Assembly (NCBI GenBank): GCA_964563135.1
Contig: CAZLWV010000028.1
Location: 1 to 64,000, forward strand
Length of the DNA: 64,000 bases
Reading direction: 5' to 3'
DNA from: JAAYAY01 sp964563135
GTDB lineage: Bacteria > Planctomycetota > Planctomycetia > Pirellulales > Thermoguttaceae
The notes under the pieces were generated by a model, which ran no database searches, had not been told where the DNA came from, and worked only from the letters and a program-made list of their open reading frames with translations. A program made the translations under genes and the position numbers. Of the stretch, positions 50,284 through 58,951 are shown piece by piece. The number at the start of each line of letters is the position of its first letter. The stretch's first letter is position 1.

Positions 50284-51309
50284 TTGACTGCGATCTGGCT
50301 GGGAATGGGGCTCGGACTCCTGCAACTGTTTGCCGGAGTGGTGATCGGCTGGTCGTGGGCCCGTCGGGCCGGACGAGAGCCGTATGCCGCAGCCGCATCG
50401 CAGCTCCACCGGCTGGCGCAAGACGTGCACGGCATGATCCGCGATGTCCACGGCCAGGTCGACGAACACCAGACGGAGATCCAGCGGCTTCATGGTCAGC
50501 TCTCTTACGAGCCCGGCGATCAGGACAGCCTGGCCGCAGTGATCTTTCGCTCCGTGTCGCAGGTGATTCAAATCAACGAGCGGCTCCAGGACCAGCTCCA
50601 CCACTCCGAGCAGCTCCTTGAATGCAAGGAGCGCGAGATCCAATCGCACATGGCGGCGGCAAGAACCGATCCGCTGACGTTGCTGCCGAACCGGCGGGCT
50701 TTCGACGATTTTCTGAGGCAGCAAGCGGCCCTGTACCAACGCAACGAAATCCGATACGGCCTGATCCATGTGGACGTCGACCATTTCAAGAACGTCAACG
50801 ATCGCTGGGGACACCCGGCGGGCGACGAGCTTCTGAAGGCTGTGGCCGCGGTGATCCGCCGGGCGGCGAGGCAGGCCGACCTCGTGGCCCGGACGGGCGG
50901 TGAGGAGTTCACCGTGGTGCTTCCTGACTCTTCTGTCGAGTCCCTGGTGGCAGCGTCCGAACGATTGCGCAGCGCCGTCGAGGCAGCGCCGATCTGCGTC
51001 CAGCAGGTTCGGATTCCTGTAACAATCAGCGTGGGAGCGGCACTGATCATGCCGGGCGAGAACAGCAAATCCCTGGTCGGCCGCTCCGACGCGGCGCTCT
51101 ACGCATCCAAGCAGGATGGACGCAATTGCGCGCACTGGCACGATGGCCATTGCTGCCGACGCATCACTCTCGCCGCACAGCCGCCGACCGAGGAATCCGT
51201 CTTGGCGGCGGCCTGTGAGCCCGCCGCTTGGCAGGACGAACCGGGCTGGCGCAAGGTTTGCGAAGACCTGCGTCAGAGCCTGAGCCAGTTCGTTCGCGGC
51301 GACGGATAA
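50284..51309 (+). CDS. Diguanylate cyclase (GGDEF domain), membrane-anchored
   Basis: 341 residues, TTG start with an AGAGG-type SD. One N-terminal membrane helix (WLGMGLGLLQLFAGVVIGWSW), a coiled-coil-like helical linker (~40-125), then a GGDEF domain with the active-site GGEEF (205-209) and an inhibitory I-site RQAD (196-199), five residues upstream as in feedback-inhibited cyclases. It makes cyclic di-GMP from two GTP. No recognisable sensor domain is present. The ~70-residue C-terminal tail after the domain is Cys/His-containing (CAHWHDGHCC, ~280-290) and may bind metal. Convergent with the ferritin gene. Confidence 0.9.
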   Translation: MTAIWLGMGLGLLQLFAGVVIGWSWARRAGREPYAAAASQLHRLAQDVHGMIRDVHGQVDEHQTEIQRLHGQLSYEPGDQDSLAAVIFRSVSQVIQINERLQDQLHHSEQLLECKEREIQSHMAAARTDPLTLLPNRRAFDDFLRQQAALYQRNEIRYGLIHVDVDHFKNVNDRWGHPAGDELLKAVAAVIRRAARQADLVARTGGEEFTVVLPDSSVESLVAASERLRSAVEAAPICVQQVRIPVTISVGAALIMPGENSKSLVGRSDAALYASKQDGRNCAHWHDGHCCRRITLAAQPPTEESVLAAACEPAAWQDEPGWRKVCEDLRQSLSQFVRGDG

Positions 51310-51326
51310 ACGCGGCCACTCCGCGT
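51310..51326. terminator. Hairpin between convergent cyclase and ferritin genes
   Basis: ACGCGG (51310-51315) and CCGCGT (51321-51326) form a 6-bp stem with a 5-nt loop right after the cyclase stop. On the minus strand it is followed by TTTA. Modest candidate for a shared terminator. Confidence 0.33.
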
Positions 51327-51349
51327 CGGGGACATCTCCGAAGCGGGCT

Positions 51350-51862
51350 TCAGACAGCGTCGCCTTGTGGCGCGAACACCCTCTGTCCCAGTTCGCGGTC
51401 GATCATGAACAGCCCGCCGGGCGCGTCTTTCATCAATCGCAGTTGCTGAAGCACCCGGTCGGCCGCGGATTCTTCCTCGACCTGTTCGGCCACGAACCAT
51501 TGAAGGAAATTGTTCGTGGCGTGGTCGCTTTCCGCCAACGCCAGGTCGACGAGCTTGTTGATCAGGCCGGTCACGTGCTGTTCGTGGGCCAGGACTGCTT
51601 CAAACACGGCAAGCGGGCTTGCCCACTGCGTCTCCGGGCCCTCGATGGCGGTGAGCTTCACTCGCCCGCTGCGCTCGGCAACGAAGTCGAAGAACTTCAG
51701 TGCGTGGAGCAACTCCTCCTGCTGCTGGATTCGCATCCAGTTGGCAAAACCCGACAGATTGATCGAGTCGAAATAGGCCGCCATCGAGAGGTAGAGGTAG
51801 GAGGAGTAGTACTCGGCGTTGATCTGACTGTTGAGAGCCGCTTCCATCTTCGAACTGAGCAT
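51350..51862 (-). CDS. ftnA: Non-haem ferritin
   Basis: 170-residue ferritin of the bacterial FtnA type; it oxidises Fe(II) and stores iron as a 24-mer shell. All ferroxidase ligands are in register with E. coli FtnA: Glu17, Glu50, His53, Glu94, Gln127 and Glu130. The GGAAG Shine-Dalgarno lies six bases before the ATG. A 7-3-7 palindrome resembling a Fur-type box lies 74-90 bp upstream (51936-51952). Monocistronic by position; convergent with the cyclase. Cytoplasmic. Confidence 0.95.
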   Translation of the reverse strand: MLSSKMEAALNSQINAEYYSSYLYLSMAAYFDSINLSGFANWMRIQQQEELLHALKFFDFVAERSGRVKLTAIEGPETQWASPLAVFEAVLAHEQHVTGLINKLVDLALAESDHATNNFLQWFVAEQVEEESAADRVLQQLRLMKDAPGGLFMIDRELGQRVFAPQGDAV

Positions 51863-51935
51863 CGGTTCTTCCTTTTCGCCATTCAGTGGGGAGGACTATT
51901 GATCCAGACTTTGTTCCAGAGCGCTCACGATCCGC

Positions 51936-51952
51936 TGAGAATGTCATTCTCA
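51936..51952. promoter_or_regulatory. Candidate Fur-like operator upstream of ferritin
   Basis: TGAGAAT-GTC-ATTCTCA is a perfect inverted repeat with a 3-nt centre. The arms resemble the TGAnAAT half-sites of Fur boxes, whose classical form has a 1-nt centre. Position, 74-90 bp before the ferritin ATG, fits operator or activator use. Confidence 0.4.
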
Positions 51953-52049
51953 CCAGGGCGGCGCCCGCGGCAAGCCCCGCTGCGTTAAACGCCTATGAGG
52001 CAACGACTTGAGACTGCCGAGCCAGTTCTGGTTCGGACACCCCGCGGGC

Positions 52050-52068
52050 CCGGCGCATCGTGCGCCGG
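52050..52068. repeat. 8-bp inverted repeat in the ferritin/SMP-30 spacer
   Basis: CCGGCGCA (52050-52057), TCG loop, TGCGCCGG (52061-52068), followed by GGAAAAACGG. A stable stem-loop in the leader side of the SMP-30 gene; role unknown. Confidence 0.5.
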
Positions 52069-52292
52069 ACGGAAAAACGGCAGGCCGTTGGCACGGGGCC
52101 GCCCTGGATGCTCGCTCGTCTGCGGCCGCGCGCGGGATATGCCGGCAGGCGGCAAGCTGGCGCCACTTGCCGACGCTCCGATGTTGCGGCTATCTTGAAG
52201 CCAAACTGGAGAAGTGGAACCGGGCCCCCGTCGCGACCTTGAGGACGAGCGAACAGGGACCCGCGCCAGATTCCAACCGGATGGAGGCCGTC

Positions 52293-53171
52293 ATGTCGCG
52301 TCGAGAACTGCTGCCTGGTATGGTCGGATTGGCAATCGCCGTTGTCAGCTTCCCACTCCTGGCAGCCGACGTCGTTGCGCCGGGGGCTGTGGTCGAAAAG
52401 CTCGCCGGGGGATTCCAATTCACGGAAGGCCCGGCGTGCGATGCCGAAGGGAACGTGTATTTCTCGGATATTCCCAACAATCGCATCCACCGATGGTCGG
52501 TGGATGGGCAATTGACGACGTTTCGAGAGAATTCCGGTGGGGCTAACGGGCTCTATTTCGACACGAAGGGGAACCTCGTTGCCTGCGAAGGAAAGAACCG
52601 CCGTCTGACTTCGATCGCCCCCGACGGTACGGTGAGCGTGCTGGCGGAACGTTACCAGGGGAAGAGACTCAACAGTCCCAACGATCTCTGGATCGATCCG
52701 AAGGGAGGAATCTTCTTCAGCGATCCCCGTTACGGTCAGGACCTGGAAATCGAGCAGAATGGATTCTACGTATTCTACCTTCCGCCCGGCGGAAAAGACC
52801 TGGTACGGGTGATCGACGATCTGCAGAAGCCAAACGGGGTGGTCGGCTCGGCCGACGGCAAGCTGCTCTACGTGGCCGATGCCGGCGGCGGGAAGACCTA
52901 TGTGTACAAGATCCGCTCGGGCTGGGAGCTGGCCGATCGCAAGGTGATTGCGGAGGTTGGTTCGGATGGGATGACTCTCGATGAGAGGGGAAACCTGTAC
53001 CTGGCCAGAGACGTCGTCCACGTGTACAGTCCGGACGGCAAGGCGCTGACCAAGATCGACGTGCCGGAGGCGCCCGCCAACATGTGCTTTGGCGGGAAGG
53101 ATCGCAAGACGCTGTTCATCACGGCCAGACGAGGCCTCTACTCGCTGAAGATGAGTGTGCGAGGACAGTAG
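52293..53171 (+). CDS. Exported SMP-30/gluconolactonase-like protein
   Basis: 292 residues. GGAGG five bases upstream selects the ATG at 52293 over the ATG four codons earlier. The N-terminus MSRRELLPGMVGLAIAVVSF is a signal peptide with a weak Tat look. The six-bladed propeller carries family features: FTEGPACDAEGNVYFSD, ENSGGANGLYFD, NSPNDLWIDPKGGIFFSDPRYG (metal ligands Asn/Asp) and GSDGMTLDERGNLYLA. Likely hydrolyses a sugar lactone in the periplasm. It precedes the ADP-ribosylglycohydrolase gene by 58 bp (same operon). Confidence 0.9.
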   Translation: MSRRELLPGMVGLAIAVVSFPLLAADVVAPGAVVEKLAGGFQFTEGPACDAEGNVYFSDIPNNRIHRWSVDGQLTTFRENSGGANGLYFDTKGNLVACEGKNRRLTSIAPDGTVSVLAERYQGKRLNSPNDLWIDPKGGIFFSDPRYGQDLEIEQNGFYVFYLPPGGKDLVRVIDDLQKPNGVVGSADGKLLYVADAGGGKTYVYKIRSGWELADRKVIAEVGSDGMTLDERGNLYLARDVVHVYSPDGKALTKIDVPEAPANMCFGGKDRKTLFITARRGLYSLKMSVRGQ

Positions 53172-53229
53172 GCGGGATGGCGAGGCGTTCGACCGGCGGC
53201 AACCTGGACGACATTGACGGAGGTGAATC

Positions 53230-54939
53230 GTGAAACTGGTTTTCGTGAACAACTCGATCGGTCCCTGGATCCTGGCAGCCAGCCTGGGTGCACTGCTCAG
53301 TGGACATGCTACCGCAGACGAGTTCCGCCGCCTTCCCGTGTCCGAATACCGCGACCGCATGGCCGCCGGCTGGATCGGGCAGATGGTCGGGGTGGGCTGG
53401 GGAGCGCCGACGGAGTTCAAGTACAAGGGGGAGATCATTCCCGAGGACCAGGTGCCCCGATGGACGCCGGACATGGTCAATCAGTTCCGCCAGGACGACA
53501 TCTATGTGGAGATGACGTTTCTGCGGACGATGGAACTCCACGGGCTGGATTGTCCGATTCGCCAGGCGGGGATCGATTTCGCCAACAGCGGTTACCCCCT
53601 CTGGCATGCCAACAAGGCGGGACGCGACAACCTGCGCGGCGGAATCGCGCCGCCCGACTCCGGTCATCCCAAGTTCAACTCGCATGCCGACGACATCGAC
53701 TACCAGATCGAAGCCGATTTCTCCGGATTGATCGCGCCGGGCATGCCGAACGCGGTGATCGAACTGGGCGAGAAGTTCGGACGGCTGATGAACTACGGAG
53801 ACGGCCTCTATGGCGGCCAGTTCGTGGGCGGGATGTATGCCGAGGCCTTCTTCGAGGACGCCCCGGCCAGGATCGTCGAGGCCGGCCTGGCGTGCATCCC
53901 GGCGGAGAGCCAGTATGCCGAGTGTGTTCGCGACACGCTCGCCTGGTGGAAGGCCAATCCGGATGACTGGCAGAAGACGTGGCAACTCATCGAGGAGAAG
54001 TATCAGCGGAACCCGGCATACCGCAAGTTCTCCTGCGGCGGACCGCAGGACCCGTTCAATATCGACGCCAAGATCAACGGGGCCTACATCGTCATGGGGT
54101 TGCTTTACGGAAATCGCAACCTCGATGCCACGATTGCCGTCTCGATGCGCTGCGGCCAGGATTCCGACTGCAATCCCTCCAACGCCGGTGGAGTGCTGTG
54201 CACCACGGTGGGGCAGTCGAAGATGGCTCCCGAGTATGTATCGCAGTTGAATCCGGAAGGCGTTTTCAGCCACACGGCCTACAACTTCCCGGCGCTCGTC
54301 GAAGTCTGCGAGAAACTGGCACGCCAGGCGGTCGTCAAGTATGGCGGGCGGATCGAGGAGACAGCCAAAGGCGACGTGCTCGTGATCCCGGTTGTGAAAC
54401 CGAAACCGAGCCGGCTGGAGCAGTGCTGGCAGGCCGGTCCTGCGGCGCGAAGCGTCTTCACGGAAGAAGAAAAGGCCAAGATCGAGGCCTTGAGTGCCGC
54501 ACAGCAGCAGCAGGCCGATCTTCAAAAGGTCGCGCCGGGCTGGAAGATGACCAACTGCGGCCCGGATATGGATCCGGGGCTGCGGGGGGAGTACCTCGGG
54601 CGCGAGAACGTGTTCATGACCCATCCGCTGAACAAGGAGGTGGGCTGCTCGCTCAGCCGCCAGGTCGAGGTGCCTGCCAGCGGAAGGACCTTTCTACGGG
54701 CGCTCGTTGCCAGCGACAATCGCGGCGATTTCCGGTTGATCGTGAAGCTGTCGGGCGAAGCGGTGCTCGAGCAGACGGTCTCGCCGGAAACGGGTTGGGC
54801 GACGATCGAAGTGGAACTGACGGCCCATGGGGGAAAGACCGTCCCGGTCGAACTTGTCAACCAGCCCGACGGCTGGAGCTGGGAAGCCGCCTATTGGGGA
54901 AAGGTTGAGGTCGTGACCGAGAAGGCCGGATCTTCCTAA
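53230..54939 (+). CDS. Exported ADP-ribosylglycohydrolase family protein
   Basis: 569 residues. A hydrophobic N-terminal segment ending GHATADE is a signal peptide, so this ARH-family member is exported, unlike cytoplasmic DraG. Metal-site motifs are QDDIYVEMTFL (Asp89/Asp90) and CGQDSDCNPSNAGG (Asp311/Asp313). After the ~390-residue ARH domain there is a ~150-residue C-terminal beta-sandwich. Substrate may be a nucleoside/ADP-ribose-like or sugar glycoside outside the cytoplasm; protein de-ADP-ribosylation is not implied. Its stop overlaps the stop of the convergent Gfo/Idh/MocA gene by 4 bp (CTAA). Confidence 0.87.
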   Translation: MKLVFVNNSIGPWILAASLGALLSGHATADEFRRLPVSEYRDRMAAGWIGQMVGVGWGAPTEFKYKGEIIPEDQVPRWTPDMVNQFRQDDIYVEMTFLRTMELHGLDCPIRQAGIDFANSGYPLWHANKAGRDNLRGGIAPPDSGHPKFNSHADDIDYQIEADFSGLIAPGMPNAVIELGEKFGRLMNYGDGLYGGQFVGGMYAEAFFEDAPARIVEAGLACIPAESQYAECVRDTLAWWKANPDDWQKTWQLIEEKYQRNPAYRKFSCGGPQDPFNIDAKINGAYIVMGLLYGNRNLDATIAVSMRCGQDSDCNPSNAGGVLCTTVGQSKMAPEYVSQLNPEGVFSHTAYNFPALVEVCEKLARQAVVKYGGRIEETAKGDVLVIPVVKPKPSRLEQCWQAGPAARSVFTEEEKAKIEALSAAQQQQADLQKVAPGWKMTNCGPDMDPGLRGEYLGRENVFMTHPLNKEVGCSLSRQVEVPASGRTFLRALVASDNRGDFRLIVKLSGEAVLEQTVSPETGWATIEVELTAHGGKTVPVELVNQPDGWSWEAAYWGKVEVVTEKAGSS

Positions 54940-56327
54940 ATCTCCGTCCACGCGCCGGGGATCGGCGGAGCGTAGCGACCTTCAGAGTCGGCTTTCATCG
55001 GGGGCTCGCTGTTCTCGTCCAACGTGTCGATGTTGGGGCAGAACTGGAAGTTCGAGGCGAGGGCCTCTTCCCACGTGATGATCCGGCCCGAATGCACCGC
55101 GGCACGGCCCATGATGGAGGCCAGGTCCGAGTAGGCCGCGCGACGGGCTTCGTTGTGCGACCGGTCCTCGCGAATCGCCGCCAGGAGCACGTTCCATTCT
55201 TCCTGCCAGGGGCTCTCGGCCCCGCGGAACCTCGTCGACCAGGATTTCGTTTCCTTGTAGCCGTAGTTCCAGTCGACATTGTCGGGGGCAACCACCTGGT
55301 TCTTATAGGTCTGCACCGTGGGGGCGTGGATATTGCCCGAAAACTGGGCGGCACACTTCGTGCCATGCACAAACGTGGCAAAATCGTTGTAGCAGTTGGG
55401 GATATACCGCCCCACCACCATGGCCTTGGTCCCGTCGGCGAACGTGTATTCGATCGAGTAGGAGTCAAAGTTCTCGCTTGAGTCGGGGCTGTTGGCGATC
55501 CGGCCGCCCACGCCGTGGGCGCTCACCGGCCAGGAGTCTTTGAGCCAGCAGCATTCGTCGATCTGGTGGACCATCAGGCCGATAAACCGTCCCGAGGAAC
55601 CCCAGAGAAACCAGGGCGCGCGGCGGATCTGATACATGAGCTCATTCTCGTCCGGCTTGCGCAGCGGCGGGCCGCCACCGGCATCCATGCGGTAGGCGCG
55701 GATCAGCAGCACCTCGCCGAGCTGGCCGTCGCGGATCTTGCCAATCAGCGCCTGACGAGCGGGCGAGTGCCGGCACATGAGTCCGGCCGCGATCTTGAGG
55801 TTCTTCTTCTCGGCCGCCTCGCCGGCCTTCACGATCCGGCGGATGCCAACCGGATCGGGAGCAAAACTCTTCTCCATGAAGACGTTCACACCCTTTTCCA
55901 CCGCGTACTCCAGGTGCACCGGCCGGAAGGCCGAATGGGTCGTCAGCAGGGCTACGTCGCCGGGCCGCAGGCAGTCGATCGCCTTGCGATAGGCGTCGAA
56001 GCCCTGGAATTGGCGGTCCTGGGGCACGTCGATAGCCGCACCGAATTCCTGGGCCAGGTTCTTCTGGGCCGAGGTAAGTCGCTCGGGAAACACATCGGCC
56101 ATCGCCACCAGTTTGGCGTTGCCGTTGGGAACACTCAGGGCGTTGGCCACGGCCCCCGAGCCTCGACCCCCACAGCCGATCAGCGCCAGGCGGATCGTGT
56201 TGTCTTCGGCCGCATGGACCCGCGGAATGGCCATGGCCGCCAGAGCCGAACCGCCGGCCAGCTTGCCGCCCCACTTGACAAAGTCGCGCCGCGAAATCGA
56301 GTTCAAGGACGAATCGTTCGGGTTCAT
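54936..56327 (-). CDS. Tat-exported Gfo/Idh/MocA oxidoreductase (paralogue 2)
   Basis: 463 residues. Tat signal SRRDFVKWGG followed by AGGSALAAMAIPRVHA; Rossmann site LIGCGGRGSGAVANAL; EKSFAPDP for the conserved Glu-Lys region. It shares long near-identical stretches with the paralogue at 23370 (for example SYSIEYTF and FATFVHGTK, and the closing layout), but lacks that protein's Rossmann insert and has its own insert around the YGYKETKSW segment. NAD(P)-linked sugar or polyol oxidoreduction is expected. Upstream on the same strand are an esterase and a nucleoside hydrolase, consistent with a catabolic transcript. Confidence 0.9.
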   Translation of the reverse strand: MNPNDSSLNSISRRDFVKWGGKLAGGSALAAMAIPRVHAAEDNTIRLALIGCGGRGSGAVANALSVPNGNAKLVAMADVFPERLTSAQKNLAQEFGAAIDVPQDRQFQGFDAYRKAIDCLRPGDVALLTTHSAFRPVHLEYAVEKGVNVFMEKSFAPDPVGIRRIVKAGEAAEKKNLKIAAGLMCRHSPARQALIGKIRDGQLGEVLLIRAYRMDAGGGPPLRKPDENELMYQIRRAPWFLWGSSGRFIGLMVHQIDECCWLKDSWPVSAHGVGGRIANSPDSSENFDSYSIEYTFADGTKAMVVGRYIPNCYNDFATFVHGTKCAAQFSGNIHAPTVQTYKNQVVAPDNVDWNYGYKETKSWSTRFRGAESPWQEEWNVLLAAIREDRSHNEARRAAYSDLASIMGRAAVHSGRIITWEEALASNFQFCPNIDTLDENSEPPMKADSEGRYAPPIPGAWTEI

Positions 56328-56622
56328 GATGGTTGCTCCTGGATCGGTGGTGAGGATCGGCTGCGCGACGAGGCATCCACCGCCAGCGTAGTCGCCGGCC
56401 GTGCAAAAGGGAAGACGTTCGAGGGCGTCTGCGGCATCCACCTGCACGCGGAAGCCCATACTCCAGCGGCTCCAACCTGGCTCACTCCAGATCGTTTCAG
56501 CATCAAGCGGCGAGAAACGGCGTCCATGGCTGGGGGCCTCCTGGGGCAGGCTTCTCGACCAGATTGCCCCCTCCCTGGCTTAGCGCCAGGCTGCCAGGGA
56601 GGAAGAAAACGGTTCCGCAAGG
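56328..56622. other. Spacer between esterase and Gfo/Idh/MocA genes
   Basis: 295 bp on a minus-strand run. No gene or clear signal is seen. Confidence 0.35.
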
Positions 56623-57561
56623 CTACTGGGCGTCGGTCTCGGGAATCATCTTCTGTTCGGCCAGCCACTTGAGCGAACGCGTCTGCCAGGCATCCCACAT
56701 GGGCCCTTGATAGCCGCTCAGTCCGTGGCCGCCGCTGGCCAGTTTCAGGTACTCTGCGGCTATGTCGTGCGCCTTCAGTGCGTCGTAGAGCATCTGGCTG
56801 TGAGCCGGCGGCACCACCTTGTCGTCCTGGGCGTGGGCCAGGAACATCGGCGGTGTCTGGGCGGTCACTTGCTTCTCACTGGAGAACAGCTCCAGCATCT
56901 CCGGTTTCGGATCCGAGCCGAGCAGGTTGCGCATCGACCCGCCGTGAGTCTGCGTACCCATCGTCACCACCGGGTACACCAGGATGACGAAATCCGGGCG
57001 GCAGCTCACTCGTTCAACCGGGTCGGCAGCTTCGGGCTTGCCGCCATCGAAATGGGTGCCGGCCGTCGACGCCAGGTGCCCGCCCGCCGAGAACCCGATG
57101 ATGCCGATGCGCTGCGGGTCGATGCCCCACTGGCTGGCCCTCGATCGGACGGTGCGGATCGCGCGCTGTGCATCCAGGAGCGGTACAAAGGCCCGCCCCT
57201 CCGGCATCCGGTATTCCAGCACGATCCCCGCGATGCCATGCCCGCCGAGCCAGCCGGCGATCCCGTGCCCTTCTGCGCCCGTGACGAGCCCCCGATATCC
57301 GCCCCCCGGGCAGATGACGAGCGCTGCACCGTTGGCCTTGGCCGGGGCGGGCCGATGGACCGTGATGAAGACTTCCGCCGCCTCGGACTTGCCATCGCCA
57401 ACAGGCGCCTGGCCGGGCCAGAGCAACAGCCTCTCGGGTTCCTGCCCAACAACCTCGCTGGTAACGGCCGATTCCGCCCCGGCGACCGGCAACGCGTTTG
57501 CCGACACGGCGATTGCCCAAACCATGATCCACACAAATCGGCAACGAACGAAAACAGACAC
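56623..57561 (-). CDS. Exported alpha/beta hydrolase (acetyl-esterase/BD-FAE-like)
   Basis: About 312 residues. GGAGG sits directly against the ATG at 57567 (no spacer), whereas the GTG two codons on has the usual six bases, so the GTG at 57561 is the preferred start. A signal peptide (VWIMVWAIAVSANALPVAG) follows. Catalytic elements are the oxyanion-type PGGGYRGL, nucleophile GFSAGG, acid in AQDDKVVP, and His in SGGHGLSG. The family includes xylan/acetyl esterases and other carbohydrate deacylases. It lies ~54 bp after the nucleoside hydrolase on the same strand. Confidence 0.88.
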   Translation of the reverse strand: MSVFVRCRFVWIMVWAIAVSANALPVAGAESAVTSEVVGQEPERLLLWPGQAPVGDGKSEAAEVFITVHRPAPAKANGAALVICPGGGYRGLVTGAEGHGIAGWLGGHGIAGIVLEYRMPEGRAFVPLLDAQRAIRTVRSRASQWGIDPQRIGIIGFSAGGHLASTAGTHFDGGKPEAADPVERVSCRPDFVILVYPVVTMGTQTHGGSMRNLLGSDPKPEMLELFSSEKQVTAQTPPMFLAHAQDDKVVPPAHSQMLYDALKAHDIAAEYLKLASGGHGLSGYQGPMWDAWQTRSLKWLAEQKMIPETDAQ

Positions 57562-57615
57562 GTGCATCCTCCAAGTCTTTGATGAATCGGGGCGGCGAGT
57601 GAGAAAGGACGGGTA

Positions 57616-58578
57616 TCAGACTTCGAACCGGTTGCGGCTGGTCAGCCGGCCGGAGTTGACCAGGCCGGCGATCAGTTCACGGATGACATCGTCCTTCTGC
57701 ATCTCCATCGCAACCTCGAGATTGTACCGCCATGCGGGCACACGGCGCCGATCGAAGACCGTAGCCCCCATCGTCAGGTCGCCCCGTGTCTCCACATCGC
57801 CGGCCATTTCCCTGGTGGTAAACAGTTCCGGATGGGCAACCGCCATGAGGGTCACCGAATCGTGGACGTGAATCCCCTCCAGACCGAACTGCTGGCGATA
57901 CGCGCGAAACGCCGGCGGCAAGATCTGGTGCAGCAGGGCACCCACCTTGGTCGTTTCCGACGGAAGCTGATTCAGAAAGTCGTACGACAAAACCACACGG
58001 TTGGTGACATCCAGCGGCACGAGGGTCTTCGTGCAGAGCGAGCGGACAACAGCCCGTGCCGATTCGGGGTCGCAGTAGAAATTGAACTCGGCCGCCGGCG
58101 TGATATTACCGGGCACCGCCACCGCCCCCCCGCTGATCGCTAATCGCCCGACGAGGGACGGAAGTTCCGGATCGCGCTGAAAGGCGCGGGCGATGTTCGT
58201 AAGCGGACCGAGGGCAACGATCGTCACCTCCTCCGGATTGGCGCGAACCTCGTCGCAGATGATCTTCTCAGAAGGATGCCGTGTTCGCAGTTCGGCCACA
58301 TCCAGCCGAACGCCTCCCAGTCCGTCAATCCCGTGCAGGTGGCGGCCATCGACCGGCAGCCCGTTGTCGGCATAAGAGGCCACGCCCAGACGGGGCCATT
58401 TGGGAGGATCCAATTGCTCGATCAGGGCCTGGACATTGCGCGTGGCGACCTGGGGCGACACGTTGCCGGCAACGGCCGTCACGGCTATCACATCGAGCCC
58501 GGGATCAAAAAGCGCCATGCAGAGGGCCAGGGCGTCGTCAATTCCAGGGTCGAGGTCCAAAATCACCTTTTTTGGCAT
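57616..58578 (-). CDS. Nucleoside hydrolase (IunH/URH family)
   Basis: 320 residues. The calcium-binding N-terminal DLDPGIDDA (8-16) is the family signature. ALGPLTNIA, and the late HDSVTLMAV histidine/Asp pair are also present. Hydrolyses N-glycosidic bonds of purine or pyrimidine nucleosides to base and ribose. No signal peptide. First gene of a minus-strand run with the esterase and probably the Gfo/Idh/MocA oxidoreductase; divergent from trpD across a 373-bp spacer. Confidence 0.93.
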   Translation of the reverse strand: MPKKVILDLDPGIDDALALCMALFDPGLDVIAVTAVAGNVSPQVATRNVQALIEQLDPPKWPRLGVASYADNGLPVDGRHLHGIDGLGGVRLDVAELRTRHPSEKIICDEVRANPEEVTIVALGPLTNIARAFQRDPELPSLVGRLAISGGAVAVPGNITPAAEFNFYCDPESARAVVRSLCTKTLVPLDVTNRVVLSYDFLNQLPSETTKVGALLHQILPPAFRAYRQQFGLEGIHVHDSVTLMAVAHPELFTTREMAGDVETRGDLTMGATVFDRRRVPAWRYNLEVAMEMQKDDVIRELIAGLVNSGRLTSRNRFEV

Positions 58579-58951
58579 CCGAATCCTCGTATCCCGCGTC
58601 GCACGGACGGTTTGCAGCTACGCGGGGATTGTAGAGGACCCGGCGCGCTGCGACAAGGGGAGCGCTCTGAAAGCTCTTGCCTGGGAAGTTTGGATAAAAT
58701 AGAAAATAAACAGATCGCAGAACGAGACCCTGCCAGCCGTTTGCCTCAGTATCCCTGCCCGCTAAAATGGCTGGCTTCTCTCCAGCCATTCCTCGCGTGT
58801 CGGGTCGGATTAGGGAAGGAAATCTCCTGAGGTCAGGGTAGAACCGCTCTCGCCGATGGACCGGCCTCAGCGTTTCCCTTGCCCCGCGATAAGCCCGTCG
58901 TCACGGGCGGAAGGCTCGGAATCACCGCCCGTGACGCAAAAGAGGACCAGC
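58579..58951. other. Divergent spacer between nucleoside hydrolase and trpD
   Basis: 373 bp. An AT-rich stretch near 58690-58712 gives TTGCCT (58677-58682), 17 nt, then TAGAAA (58700-58705), a weak plus-strand promoter candidate for trpD. No gene is seen. Confidence 0.4.

Larger units (their letters stand above)
51863..52292. other. Divergent promoter region of ferritin and SMP-30 genes
   Basis: About 430 bp. It contains the palindrome at 51936-51952, an 8-bp hairpin at 52050-52068, and the SMP-30 Shine-Dalgarno. No gene is supported in it, although frames stay open because of the high GC. Confidence 0.5.
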
